Source of the DNA: Strix aluco
Taxonomy: Eukaryota; Chordata; Aves; Strigiformes; Strigidae
Length of the DNA stretch: 64,000 nt
NCBI RefSeq assembly: GCF_031877795.1
Contig: NC_133948.1
Location: forward strand, 15,268,948 to 15,332,947
Direction of reading: 5' to 3'
Shown here: piece by piece, positions 14,801-29,800 of the stretch
Layout: each line of letters begins with the position of its first letter
Position numbering within the stretch: the first letter of the stretch is position 1
Program-made: the position numbers and the translations under genes
The notes under the pieces: generated by a model
The model's database searches: none
Seen by the model: only the letters and a program-made list of their open reading frames with translations
What the model was told of the DNA's origin: nothing

Positions 14801-17800
14801 CAGTGATTGGCACGTATTTTTTTCTGAACTAATTTGATATCAACAGAGCTGTTTCTGGAAGGCTATTCATTTCAGCAGAAATACATTTTCCTTTGCATGC
14901 AGTCGGCTGGCACCTGGTGTAAGTGCCGTGGCATTCGGATTGTGTTTCCTTTGGTTCAGTTAATGCAGTGTGTCAGTTGCTTCCTCTTGGTGAAGGAATT
15001 TTATATGAACCAGTTACAAAAGAGCTATGAAAAATACTTAAAATACCATATCACAACCTATTTTATAATTCCAAGTTTTGCAACGGGGAGCCTTAACCCG
15101 ATGTAAGTGTTGCTTTTGAATGAGTAGCACGAGGCAGCCGCTGCCGCCTACTGCTGTGCCCTGCAGTGACACTGCAGAGGTGGTGCTGCTCAGCACCTGA
15201 CGGGGCCTTGACAGCTCTGACAACAAATTATAAACCAGCTTGTCACACCTCCATAAACATTTGTTACAGTGGTAAGAGCAAAAAAAGTTAAGATTTATAG
15301 GTTTGGGCGGGCTTTCTTCCTGTTCAGGGCTGTCCAAGTTGAATTCTTAATTTGCTTAAAGATTCAGCTGACCCTCACCATTCTGTGTCTTATTAGAGAG
15401 AATTAAACAACTCTTGGTTGAAATGAAGCTGGGATGGCCAGTTTGTTTGCAGGAAGACTCTGAAATCCTTTGTTGCATCATAACATATAGGAACTGTAAT
15501 TGGTGTGTGCCTTCTTTATAAATACAGGGTTCTGGTGGGTCTCCTGAGCAAGGGCAGCATCGCCTAGAACCGCCTTTGCATAAAGGGATGTGTATCTGAT
15601 GGAGAACAGCACTGTGTGGATAAGTGGTAGGGTATTTCAGACGTGACATGAGGCAGGGAGTAAACTTTTCTGGGTGTCCCATTCCTCAGCATTGTTGACT
15701 TGCCATGTGGCCTGAGAGAAGTTGTGTCTCTCCTCTGCTTCGGCCACTCCACCTGCAGCTCCTCTTACTGACAGCTGGGCTTCTGCTTACTTACCTGCTG
15801 ATGGCTGACCTCCTGCCGTGGCTGAGGTCCTCTAAATTCAGGGTACTGCTAGTGAAGGTCAAGGAGAGCATTGCTGATTCCAGATGTATACACTTCAGTG
15901 AATGAGGAATTACATTTCTGTTGGCAGCAGTGGGATGTACCAGCATGGAGGCAGTAAGTGAAATTACAATGATAATATGTTTCAGTACTCTTTCTTTATA
16001 GTAGATTATAGGGGAGAGTTTTAAAATCTTTTTTAGAGTATACTTGCAATGGTTGGATATGCTTTAATTATTTCAAACCAGTTCTTTATGTGTAGTACAA
16101 GAAGCTAGCTGAAATTTAAGAAAATGACTACTAATTCTTCAGACATTTAAAAAAGAAAATCTGATTGATTTTTTTTTTTTTTTAATGTCACTCCCCAGAA
16201 GATGGCTACGGTCAAGTTAGGTCATTCTTCAGTTATCTCCTTGACATATTTTTTTATTGATAGACTCATCTCTCTACTCCATTTGCCAGTCCTCTGAAGT
16301 TTTATCAGTATATAGAGTGCTTGCAATTTATATCATGTTTTAGAAGAAAAAAACTCTGTTAATAAACAATATATCCTTTTTTAGTGCTACTTAGCTGTCT
16401 GTAGCAAAATTTACTTGCTTGTGGACTTTGTTATTTACGCCTGGCACCCCACTGGTGCTTACATCTAAGAGCTGCTGTTGCTCTTCATCAGCTCCTTGGT
16501 GCTCTTCTGCTAGATGCGATCCGTGTTCGAGAGGCAGCAGGTGAAACACCACCCAGGGAGGTTCTGGAAGAGGGATGGAGAAGACCCCCACGTAGAGCTG
16601 AAAAGGGGATGCTAGAGCTACTCCTTTCCAACAGATGCTAATACCAAACTTCAGAATGAGTAGAACTGCAGATGTTTAGCATCCTTTTTGCTAGTGAAAC
16701 AACACCTGCAATACACGGGCTTCTAGATACGGTTCTGCAGTGTTCAAGGGTCGCCTCCTGTGATTTCTAGGTGATGCCTAGAAATAGATACCATCGATGT
16801 ACAAGAGTAAGGGTTTGGGTTACCATTAGACGTCATCGGACAAAAGGTGTGCCCCATTCTGCCAGTATTTCCTACCAAAATCGTAACATTCTTCAGATTT
16901 AATTAGTGGTATGTTTTGATTTTAAAAATCTCATCAAAAAATTAATCTGTGGTTTTACTCCTGTCTTCTAGCTTTAAGGTTAGCATGAGTTAAATTGAAC
17001 TTTCCTATTTACACTGGTATTACAGCAGTAGACCTGACTAGCCAGCAGGTGTTGAATACCTCTTTAATGCCTCATCTGCTGTTCCAGAATGTTCCCCAGC
17101 TTTCACTGGCCAACAGGCAACAATATTGAGCAAGAAAATGCATTGTTTTCTCTTACTGACCTCAGCTTTGACTTCTACCTTTCAGTGACTGTGGGTCACA
17201 GTCAGCATTTTGAAGGGAAGCATGTGGAATACATTGCCACTGAACCACAGGTTGAAGATAACTGCTTAAAGGTAGAGAGATCCCCAATGGGAATTAAACT
17301 ACTGGAGTGCACCATTTAATTTTTCATGCCCTCTGTGTTTTTCATCCCGATTCTTCAAGTCATGCACCGTTGTTCTTTTTATTCTTTTCTTTTTCAGGCA
17401 CCAGAGCAATGGAGCAGTTATTTCCCGCTGTGGACAGCCTGAGGTCAGTTGGTGGGGCTGGAGGAATGCAGATGATGAACACCTTGTCCAGTCTGTCGCC
17501 AAAGCCTGTGCCTCAGATTCAAGGTCCAACAGTAACAAATTAATGAATGGAAATTGTTCCAGAGATTTCTCCAATGGAGGAGACCTCTCTGACGTGGAAT
17601 TTGGTAAGTTTGTCACTGTTCTTTTTCTGTAAAGGGCAGAGCTTTATATAAAAGCTCTTATATGTACTGTAAGAGATCCAATCCTTCGTATTTAATCAGG
17701 CATTCTCCAATTTTTGTATGTGCAATGCGTATGCATTGTGGGGCCTGAATGAATCATTGGTGCAATCAGTGTCAGAAATATCCTTTTTAGTTACTCATCA

Positions 17801-20800
17801 GTTTCATATCCTCTTCCCCAGACTCCTCAATCTCTAATGCTTCAGGAGCAGAGAGTTTGGCAATACAGCCTCAGAAGCTTTTGATCTTAGACGCACGATC
17901 TTACGCAGCAGCTGTGGCAAATAGAGCCAAAGGAGGAGGCTGTGAGTGCCCAGGTAAGCAATGTTTCTTCTTAGTTTTCTATTAATCAAAAGGATTTGCT
18001 CAAATATAATTATACTGGTATACTTCAGTACTGCATATTTAACAGACTGCGTGGATGCAACTACTATTCATCTATATGAAAGTTCTGGATCACTACAGCT
18101 ATCACACAGCCCTTCAAAAGGACAGGTTTAGCTGTTAATTAAGTCTGTTTCTCAGAGCATAAAACCAGCTGGTAACAGTGTTCAGTAAATGCTGAACTGT
18201 GTGGAATATGCTGATTAGCTTTCCCCTGCTGAGTCAAATATATAAACTAGAGTGAGACAAAGGTGTCCAGTGTGCTAAATGTCAAAAAAACTCCTGAACA
18301 AACTTGTAAAAATTCACTAACTGTAGAGGACAATAATATTCTAGAATGGTTCTGCACAGTACAACTTTTCAGCAATTTTTCTACAGCTGAAACATTTTTC
18401 AGCATTTGTATCATAACCCGAAGCATCTGAAATCCTGATTCATCTTGTATTTGTAATACACTTGCAATTATCGCTTTCTGTGTTCTTTGGCATTTGTAAA
18501 TTGTTGGTATTATAAACAAGATGTTATTTTATGGTCACTATTGGATATGAATGCAGCCTGTTAAAATTCCATGGGTGGAGAGTCTAGAAAAAATACCAGA
18601 CAGAAAAACTACAGATAAGATAACAAGACCATATATTCTTGTTCTGGTCTTTGCTGCAGTAGCTGCACTTTGGTATCTAGCCACCAGTAAGAAAAGATGA
18701 ATTTTCCATTTAACACTTCAAAACTACTAAATAACTCATCATCAGAGAGTAAAATTTCAAAACAGAAAAGCTGAGTATACAGGAAGTTTAATTTTCTTCC
18801 TATATATTGGTTCTTGAATTCTTTGTAGAAAATTTCCGAGCAGCTTGTCACCTTCAATAAATTTGACCTGCATTTAAGTGCTTCCTTTTTGCTGATAAGT
18901 TTTCTTCAGATATTGCCAAGTTTGCATCATTCTCTCTATAAAAATATCTAATTTATGTTGTGCTTTATATATAACATAATTCAGTAAAAAGACAAAAAAA
19001 TGTTTGAATTGTCTGATATTGCCAGTCACTTCTGACTGGAGGTGCATAGTCCAATCACTGACAGGATCTTCTGGTTTGGGCCAGAATTTGTTGGGCTGAT
19101 AAACAGTTAAGAAATCAAATAATGTAAAACATGCTCTTTAAGAGGCTGCTGCATTTTCTTGTGCAAGCGCTCCATATCCCCTATTTTGAATCTTGATTAA
19201 TTTTTTTTCCTCTTGTGGAAAAGGTCATTTGTCATTTTTGTACAGACAGAAGCATCAGGACGGAGGAAAACTAAATCTAGCAAAGACTATCGATTTTATT
19301 ATTTTTCTGCATCTTCTTAGGTGCTGCCTCTGAGTAGCAGACCCGGTCTGTACAGAGGCTGCCTGCCCAGTAGAGCAGAGTTGCTTGAGTACATCCCATA
19401 GCAACGTCTGAAGGCAGGCTCAGCAATTCTATTGTCTGTTTTCCTGAGCTTTGAGTGTTTCTCACACGTGTGGTGCTTGTTCCTCATAATAGAAAAACTC
19501 AGAATGAAGCAACCTTTCAGCCTTTTTGAGTGGTTAGGAAAAGGAGTGTATAACTTATATACATTAGTTTACCACATTTAAGAACATCAATAATTACCAG
19601 TTAAGTATTGTTTATGCTTCGCAGTCTCTTGTAATGTTTCTCAGCCTTTTAAAAAACATTCTATAACCTCAAGCACAGCAGTATCACTATTCCCATAAGT
19701 TTGTACTCTCCTTTTTGTAATGTGAAGTGAAACACTGAAAATAAATACACAAACTCTTTGCTAACTCTTTCCTGTTTTGCTGTGCTGTGTTGTAATGTCT
19801 GGAATACCTACCGAACTCCAAGTACTAGTTTCTCCTTACAGAATATTCGTAAACAGATTATTTCATCTGTCCACAGCAACAGTGGCTTGGTTTTATGAAA
19901 AAGCTTCTTTTAGAAATTAAACTTAGCTTAGTTTTTAGTTTCTTCCCTCTTTCTTGATATTTCCCTACAGAATATTATCCCAACTGTGAAGTAGTGTTCA
20001 TGGGGATGGCAAACATTCATTCTATCCGGAAGAGCTTTCAGTCACTGCGTTTGCTCTGCACACAAATGCCAGATCCAGGAAAGTAAGTGGATGTTTGGTG
20101 GTTTTTGCCTTTGTTTACGTGTTTCTGCAACTGCATTCTTTTGCTGCTGATTTGTAAACTGAAATTCAGTCTTTTTTCCCTTGGTGACTTTCCTGTGTAA
20201 TAACACTAAGCTGTATTTTTTTAATTTCCATTGAATTTGAGCTAAAAGAAGCCATTAGTTTATTATCATTGAAGTAAACCTAGAAAATGAGATCTGAGAT
20301 TATACCGTAGCCTTGAGTATTATTGATACAAGAATGTTACTACTTTCAGGTGGGTTTCTAAGTGCTAGCACTTAAGCTTACCTGCCATTCCCAGTTCTTT
20401 AATCTTTACAGCTTGGCTCTCCAGAAAATTCTAATGGTGTTCCATGTACTTCACTCATTTATAGTGTCATTTCAGGAGATGTATTTCATAGCCCTGCAAT
20501 GCTATGGGATGACTAGCCTCTAATGGCCCACCATCTCGGGAGCTTCTGAGGTTGGGTCTTCACTAGGACACTGTAGTTGCACCAGTTCTTTTTCCCCTAC
20601 CACTTCCCTGGTTTGAATTTGCTGCTAAGAGTCTTTCATGGTTTCAGAGTAGATCCAGAATGGCCACCCTTGCTAAACTGGATATGTGTATCTTCAGAGG
20701 GTAGAGATTCTTAAGATACCTTCAGCGCACCTCGTAAAGCCTGGGAATAGTTGAGATACGGGGGATTTCGAAGGCACCTCAGGCTCCACCCTTATACTGA

Positions 20801-23800
20801 AGCGCAGAGTTGTCAGGGGCGTATGGCAGAGTCCCAAGACAGCCAGTGGTGCTGGTTCTGCTGTGTGATCTGAATCCTCAGCTCAGAGGAAGGGAGACAG
20901 CAGAAGCTCCTGAAAGTAATGATTTCCCAGTAGCGCTTACACTGTCCGTTGCTAGTGACATGTTATGCTCTTGTCTGGGAAAATGTTATTTAAGCTGCTT
21001 GCAAGTCTTACGCAGCAAAGCACATACCAGAGACTGGCTGTTCCTGAGGTGGACTGCGTGGCTTTGTTTCTTACAAATCTGGGAAAGTGTTAACGAGACG
21101 TAATGAAAAAATAATCAAGAATGCCATTCACAGCTTATTAAAATAGGAGCTTTGACTTGATAAATTCAAAGATCCAAACCTGAAAGCATTTTAAAAGAGC
21201 AAAAACTGTCTTCCTTTGTTTTCCTCTAGTTGGTTATCAGCTCTGGAAAGTACCAAATGGCTGCAGCACTTATCTGTGCTTCTAAAATCTGCGCTACTCG
21301 TAGTTCACGCCGTGGACCGAGACCAGCGACCAGTCTTGGTTCACTGCTCAGACGGCTGGGACCGAACCCCCCAGATAGTGGCGCTGGCCAAACTGCTGCT
21401 AGATCCATATTACAGGACCACAGAGGTTTGTAAACCATCTGGTAGTGCATGAGGTAGTTCCTGGGCTTGGGTCCTTTTCTGAGGAAGTTTGTCTGTAAAT
21501 TATTTCAGTTTTTTCCACTAGAGAGGGCACTAAAGCTAGGAGTTTACAAACAGTAGTCTGCAGATACAGTTACATATAGGTGTAAATATAGTCTGTAATT
21601 CAAGAGCAGATTATATTTTCCCCCTTTGCTGTAACTGCACAGTCATGGTCTATGCTTCCACATATTTAGTTTAGGAATACGTAGTACAAAGTGCTACATA
21701 TTGCAGTTTCCATTACACCATTGCAGTTTCTCAGCCAACTATTGAAACAAAGCCTTTCTCTTTTCTAGATTTCCCAACTGCATGTTTTTCCAGTTTCACA
21801 TTTTCGTTGTCCTCTGTCACTTAGTTATATTTCTCCTGGTTTTTCAGCCCAATTTTTTTCCCCCCATCACTTTTCAGCGTTGTGTGATATGTGATGGCTG
21901 GATTCCATCTGCCAGCCCACATGCAAGATGCCTTTGTTGTCTCGAACAGAAGCATATGTCTGAACACTGTGCTATAAACTGCTGCTTAAAGCCTTGGATG
22001 CGTGAGGACCATAAGTTTAAACTGTAGCCAGCAATGTCTTTTGGATGAAATTGTGGAGATCTCTCAGATCCTTTTTTCACATGTATTCTAGAAGTTGGCA
22101 TCCATCAGGTCAAAATATATTGCTCTGCCCTTGGCACCGAACCTCCTCCTGGTCCGCTCTGAGAGTGCTGTCATTGCTGGTCAAAGTGCAGAGTTCTTCT
22201 GTACATGCCCTTTGCCCCCCTTCTTATCGCCACTGCATCAGAGGAAACCATAAACTGTGGCTGTTTGTACAAAGACCAGAAATGTTTAGGAAAATGAGTC
22301 TTCAGCATTGTCACATTTCAGGCTTTTCAACTATCAGCTATTATTTTTGCTCTAATTACAGCCATTGACTTATTAAGCATGGTCTACAATTTTTCTTTCT
22401 GCTAAGAATCAAAACCTTCCTAACCTGTGATGGGGTTTAGGTCCTGTAAGATGAGGTGTCGCATTCAGGTGCTCAGCTAGATACTGTTTTAAAATGTTCT
22501 TTGCCCTTTTCGTTTGCATGAGAAATCATGCAGGTCAACCCTTAATCAGTCTTGGTGGCTGTGCTGCATCTGGTGTACACACAGGCAAGCGTTCTCTCTG
22601 AGCATGGGTGTCCCGTTGTGGATGAATTGTTTTCTTTTATGACAGACAGACCTGCCCATCATTTTCAAGGGAGAGCTTTAAAATTTCCTCTCCTGTCCAA
22701 ATGTTGGTTACCATGGTCCAGATGGTTTTGATCAAGATGAAGTTCCTCCTCTCCCCTGTCTGGCCAAGATAGGTCTCATGTCAGGATCTTTCCTGCCAAT
22801 CACTGAGGACTTAACCTGCCTTATTCCCTTTCCTGTTCACGTAGGTTTGGGAATTCATATCTGTCCTGATTTCATTGTGCAGCATTTCAGAACACAGAGG
22901 CATTAGGTAAAGCAGTAAAGATAAGTAATGAGGCCAGTGCTGAAGGGAAATAGGAGTGAGTGAGGACACAGTAATAAGGTGATTCCCATGAGTCTCAGAC
23001 CGTCTTAGAAAATTGAACTCAAGAGAAATAGGAACTTTTCATTTGTACTTTCATTTCTGCAGGGTTTCCAGGTGCTAGTGGAGACGGAGTGGCTGGATTT
23101 TGGCCACAAGTTTGCAGATCGCTGTGGCCATGGTGAGAATTCGGATGACCTAAATGAGCGCTGCCCCGTGTTTTTACAGTGGCTGGACTGCGTCCATCAG
23201 CTCCAGAGGCAGTTCCCTTGCTCTTTCGAGTTTAACGAAGCATTCCTTGTGAGTTGTGGCTTGAGAGATTGCTGTTTTATAGACTGCTTCTAAACCAGTA
23301 CCCAGTACTAACATACTAGAGAGCTCCAAGGGGTTTTTGATTTTCCCATCTGTGATATGCTACAGCCTGATAACGGTAACAGGAAAACTGCCCAGATAGA
23401 GAAGACAAAAGTACTTGTATGCTTCATGGGACCCGAGTTCTGTTCACTCTTAACACAGAAGCAGGACTGTCAAGGACTTCTTTTAGACTTTTAAAGAAAC
23501 AAATAAATGATACAAATTTAATAGTCTCACCTAAGAGGTGCTGAAATAACTCTGGTATAATACATCTACATAGCATGAAAAAAATCATAATTACTGACAA
23601 TATAAACTTCCCACTACTTTGATCTTGTTTTGACTTGTAGACTCCTCTAAAAACAACCTGCCCCTTACCTTTCCATTCATTTTTGCTGTTTCTTTGCTGA
23701 AAAAGTTTGGGATATTCGAGCGGTGGTTTATTTTCTTTTGAAGTGAACAGCGCTCCTATTAGGAATTTGCCTAGGATGGTCAAAATCCGTTCTCAAGGCC

Positions 23801-26800
23801 AGAAAGCAGGTCTCTGAGAAAGTGGCAGTCACTGGACTGCGGGACTGGTAATCTGAAGAATAAAAGTTTTTATGAAGTGTCTGATCCACTAAGAGATTTA
23901 AAGCGCATTCCTGTGATTGTGGTTGACTTGAATTACCACTTGCCAGCTCAGCCATGTAACCGAGTATATGTACAGCCCTAGCTTAGCTCAGTTGTGAAAT
24001 GAGATACATAAGGTTATAACTGGCTTCACAGCACACTGCTAATCTACCGGAGCTGTGTGTGAACATACTCTTAGTATTCTGGCCTTCTTAGAGTAAACCT
24101 CTTAATTTATTAGAGTATTGAAGTACTTGTCTTCATTTAAACGTCTGAATAATCCTGTGGAAGTCATTTACATGCTTAAAGTTAAGTTCGTATTAAGCTG
24201 TTTTGTCAGACTGGGGCCACAGCATGGAGTGAATAATGATCAGAATTTCTGTGCTGCAGTAATGTTTTGTAACAGAGGTATCATGATTCTCTTCGCCTAT
24301 CCTACAGGGCTGTGAGTTTGAATCAGCAAGACTTCTGTACTTGGTTATGAACAAATATTTTGTCTTTATATTTTTTTTCCTGAATTTTTTTAGTTACGAT
24401 TTTAAAAGATTCTGCTATGCTTGAATTCTTTTGAAATTAGTTTGTAAGGAGGTATGCAAAAAATGCTGGGTGCATTTGATGTTCAGGGGGTGTTCAGGGA
24501 GCGGGCGTACTGCCCTGCAGAGGAAGGATTTGTTGCTTCTTAAGCCTGAATGTTGATTCTCACATTAAGCTGATGTCTTCTGCCATGTGACAATATTTCT
24601 GTTGGTCTGTGCAGGTCAAATTGGTGCAGCACACCTACTCTTGCCTCTTTGGTACATTCCTGTGCAACAATGCGAAAGAGAGAGGAGAAAAACACACTCA
24701 GGAACGGACCTGTTCTGTCTGGTCTTTGCTGCGGGCAGCAAACAAAGCCTTCAAAAACCTGCTCTACTCCTCCCAGTCCGAATCTGTATGTATCCTCCAT
24801 TCCCCCCCACCCGGGGAGAGTCCCTTTAGGGGCTCCCAGGTACAATGTTCTCAAAAGTGTGTACCTTAAGAAAATACCCAAGCTTGCAGCAGTGGGACAT
24901 CATAATGGCTTAACTGTCACTGTGAATACAGCGCAGAGAGAGGCATTTCCAGAAAAGTGTGCCCAGCTCTCCTCATCGATGTTTACCTTCGAACAGTGTG
25001 TTCAGTCTGAGGTTTCAAGTCGTGCATTAAGTTTGGTGATATTTGAGGAATGTCAAATGCAACCTCAGAAATTTCTCTATGCTGGAAATGTGTTTTCTGT
25101 AACTAAATGTTTTGCTTTATTTTTTTGTAACAGAAAACATTTCAGTGTTTGACAAGTGGACCTTTCTAGAGAACTAAGCTATGTCAGAGGAGCGTCATAA
25201 AATTGATACAAACCTAGGCACTGTGTCTATCTTCATCTTAAATCTAAACAGAAAAAGTAACACAGATTATTTAGTATATCTCTGTTTCTCTTAATACTTT
25301 CCCATTTTCAGTTTGGCTCTTCTGTAGTAATAGCTCACTGAAGCTTCTGGGAAGGGACTTACAGTTACCTTTTGTATATTTGATAAAAGGGCACGTAAGG
25401 GATTTAGGGATGCAGTGTGGTGGGCATGTGAACAAACAGGCAATCATCGAATGTCATCATGGTTAGGACAGCAAAGACTTTTATAAATATTTAAACTCTT
25501 TTTGTTTATAGAAGTATCAGATACCGTAAGGTACCTGTAAGGACTGTGCAATGGTTTTGCATATGATAGACATGAAAGCCATTTGTTCTTTAGAGTAAAA
25601 TTAAAACCTGGCTTAGTAGGAAAGAGTTTATGCCTACGTTCGTTACAAAAAGACTAATTTTATATTCACATCAGCCCTCTGTGGCTGTCTGTCTCCCCTG
25701 GACGCTGGATGTGCAGCCTGTGCTCAGACTGTGTGCAGATCCCATTTGTCATTGCGACAGGCAACGTCAGAGAGAGCCCTTCAAGACTTTTCAGCCTGAC
25801 ATTGTCATCCTCAGAGTGGATGTGATAGCTGAAAGCATGAGATATTGCAGATAAATACGGCTTGTGAGGACTTCTAAAGCTATGGACACTTCTAAATTTC
25901 CTGAGAATAGCAGCAGGTTTGCCCAGGAGGAGCTTAGAGAGCGCTCGTGAAGCGGGCAGTGCCAACAGGTTCTGTCCTTGGGCTGCCCCTCTGTGCTGTA
26001 TTCCGCAGTATAGATGTGGTCTAGGTGACTTGACCTCAGTTCTCAGTAAATACTACACTGTAGTCTACTGAGCTAATTAGGATAATTTGTCTGTACGTGG
26101 GAGTTTCGGTAACTTCCTGTCTTGTATTCCTCTTTTTGTGCTTTTACTTCAGTGTTTAAAAGGTGCCTTTGTGATGTAGCCACATTTGTTATAAAACCAG
26201 TCGTTAAAGAGCAGCATCCATCAAAGCAAGCCACCCCCCAGCCCTCCCTCTGCTCAGCGGCGAGGAAACCTGTTTCTCTGCCATTGCCTGCTTTTCCACA
26301 AGAAACTTGCCTGGGAAGACAGTAGAATTGATAGAATGAACCAAAGTGTTTTTAAACTGAAACAGAAAGCATATTCCACGGTCAAGGAATCCCTTTTAAG
26401 AGCAAGCTGCCTTTTCAGCAAAGTATTTCTGCATGTACTTAATTTTTAACATATGAGTGCTTCCATTAAAGACAGGGTTAGCTTTGATGAATTGGAGCCT
26501 GTAGGAGGAGGTTATTAGTTCAGCTCTCATATGGCATGGTATAATACAAAGTACAAGGAGATCTCTGCACTAACAATGGGCCACTGAATTCTTCAGCAGT
26601 TTAAATTGCTCAGAAGCATTATTAAGGTGTAGATTCACACAGAGCACATTGCAGTAATTCATTCATGAGAAGCTGAAAGCCGGCATTGTTATGCCTCAGC
26701 CTCTGTCTCTGAAAGAAAAGATAATTACATATCCAAGTGTAGCTGATTAAAAATGCCATAGCTGCTCACTGGCCTTCAGAGTTATCCAGAGATCTAGCAA

Positions 26801-29800
26801 AGCCTCCCAGCTGCAAACCTGAATTTTAATAAACCCAGGCTACCACAATCAGATTTGAACACCTCTCTGCATTCTGGGAGTGAGCAGTTTACCGTTACTG
26901 AACGTTGTGTGTTCTCCCCTCTCAGGTGCTGTATCCAGTGTGCCATGTGCGTAATTTAATGCTCTGGAGTGCTGTTTACCTGCCATGCTCTTCCCCCTCT
27001 ACACCCGCTGATGACACCTGTGCCCCATACCCTGTTCCAGGCTCTAGCCCTGAAGATCAGCCTCTGGGCAGGTGAGCCTAGAGCCCAGAAATCCCATCCT
27101 GTAAAGTAAGATCAACAGAGAATATTGTGGGATATAAAGAGGAGAATACTGTTGGTGGGAGGGAAGGCTTGTTTGTGGGACTGTTTGACTGACCTGCCCA
27201 AAAGCAGTCTCTCATTATTTCAGTTCTGAAAGCTGTTACATTTCAGAGGTGATAGTGTAACAGAGAGAAGAGTAGCAAGCTCTGGGTATTGCATAGCCTT
27301 GTAGGATTCCTTATATCCTTGTGGGGTATGAGCTTTCATCTCGTTGTCTTGAATTTGAGGGTTTTTTTGGTGTTGCATAACTATTCCTTTGCTTTTTTGT
27401 ACAATGATTCTGAGCACATGGTAATTAGGAGGTGTGACCAGACTGTAAACATTTGTGCTTTGTGGTAAAGGGATTATTCTGGGAATGTTTGAAGTCTGAT
27501 TGAACATATTTTCCTGATGGCAAACAAAGTACTGGAGCAGCTCTGCACTACAGATGGTCAAAATGTGCTCCCAGATAAGACTTCACAGAAGTCCATTAGT
27601 TAGCAGACTGTTACTGTCTTAATTGGGGGAAGAAGTTTTTAAACCATAGTAACTAATTCTTTTAAAAAAAAAAAAAAAAAAATCCCCTGACTTGGGATTC
27701 TGAATATTTGTACCTTTACAGGTTACCAAAGACAAGATCATTTGACAATCTGACAACAGCCTGTGACAGCAGCGTGCCTACAACCAATCGACGTAGCAGC
27801 GACCCCAGCCTCAATGAAAAGTGGCAAGAGCACCGTCGGTCTCTGGAGCTGAGCAACCTCGGTAACCCGGGGGATGATCCCTTTGATGGAGACAGCCTGG
27901 GTAAACAAGGCAGGGCTCCAGTCGGAGCAGAACTCTCTGTTGCAGCTGGTGTGGCAGAGGGACAGATGGAGAACATTTTGCAAGAGGCCACTAAAGATGA
28001 TGTTGGTCTGGAGGAGCACTTAAGGGGTAGCCTAGAGACAGCAGGCAAAGGGGATGAGATTGCCCTGGATAAGAAGAGAACTGAAAACCTACATGGGTAT
28101 GTCAGCGACCTCTCTGAGAAAGCTGAGGCGGATAAAGGTATTGCAGTGAACAATCCAGCATCCAATCCACATCCAGTTTCACAAGGTGCTTCTGAGCTTA
28201 AAGGACTCCAGGATGAGCATACTGATCTCAGTAACACCATCCAGAAGTTACCTCAGGCGAAAGGACTACAGACTGCTCCTTTGGAGGGCTTTGTAAATAG
28301 GGATGTGCAAAAGAATACGGAGGAAGAAGGTGTTAGCAAACTTGAAGGAGAAGCAGAGAGCCTGTACAATACAGCACAGGCCGGCCTTCCGTTACCTCTT
28401 ACAATCCCGCACGAGGCAAGAACATCCAACATTGAAAGTTCTACAGAAACCTTAACGGAGAATGAAGCGAAGCAAGAGCTCATTCCGAAGGGTCCCTGCC
28501 ATAGACCTCACCTGATCAGCAGCAGTGCTGACGAACTTTCTCGAACTGTTGAAAATAGGCCAGAGGGGGAGAGCGTGCTAGAACTTCAAAAACTGGGAAC
28601 AAAACTACACAGGACTTCTGGTAGCAGCAACACACACATCCCGATGCCTTCCCCTTGTGCCTTGCCTTTAGCTGAATGTAAAGATGAGATTGTGTGTAAC
28701 GGAGAACTGGAGCCTGAGAACAAGATGACAGAGAAGCCCGCGGGGTTTAGTATCCCCCAGAAATACCATGCGACAAACGGACACTGTGTGAACGGAGAGG
28801 ACGGTCGGACCAAAGCCTCTCTGAGTCGGCAGGTCTCCACAGCTAGCTGTAGTTCTGCGCAGTTTCACTTGAGGAACTTGCACCAAAAATGGATGTTTAG
28901 TCATCTTGGTAAGCAGCAGGCAGCCAGCAGCCCAGACCAACCTGCCAGAAGTCACCTGGACGACGATGGGATGCCTGTCTACACTGATGTTATCCAGCAG
29001 CGCCTGCGCCAGATAGAAACTGGCCATCAGCAAGAAGTGGAGACCTTGAAGAAGCAAGTGCAAGAGTTGAAGAGCCGGTTGGAGAGCCAGTTCCTGAATA
29101 GCTCCTTACACCTCAATGGTGATTATGGAGATGAAGTGGTAAGTGAAATGGTAATTGGGCCACTGCTGGAAACAGTGGGCTAGTTAGGCACGTTCTGGAT
29201 CTTACCAGATTCTCAGCTCTTGGTTCATTGGTCAGGTAGTGATTTTTTTGGCCATATAGGCTTTTGTGAAACTTCCAAGGTCATTCTGAAGAGGTCGAAC
29301 GACCGAATGAGTACGTGGCAAGTGGCAATTAATGATGACTAATATTTTCACTGTATTTCAGTTTGACCGTAAATGTACCAGAGGTTTATTTCAAGATGGG
29401 TGTTTCACAGTGTACTCGCACGTACCTGGACATACTTAAAACACCTTTGTTTGCCGTATTAAAAACCCCCACGTTTGTTTTACTGTTGTTTTCATATACA
29501 GGCAAAGATATTTTTCTAAGGATGTGAATGTGTCATTTATTGGGACAGTAGCATAGGACAGATCTCTTGGTGCTTTGCATGCTCGGGGTAAGAAAGATGC
29601 AGCAGTGGCTGCTCTGTTCACTCAAAACCTTGAAGATCAAGCTGTCCCCTTTTCAGATGGCTGGCCTGCTCAAGGCTCATTCACTGGAATAAATTAAGAG
29701 CTTTTGTGTGACAGCCTTATGTCAATGAGGGTTTTTTCCTCAATAAATTAAGAATTTTAAGGGAGCTTTTAAACTGTGCTTTTACTTGAAAGTGTTTAAA

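Noticed and set aside
24649-25152. 167-codon frame overlapping an MTMR3 exon
   Set aside because: It is in the wrong frame relative to the conserved exon and continues into the intron without similarity to anything.
27716-28240. 174-codon open frame antisense to the large MTMR3 exon
   Set aside because: It is a mirror of the real coding frame and rich in serine and leucine, as expected from antisense of an acidic exon.
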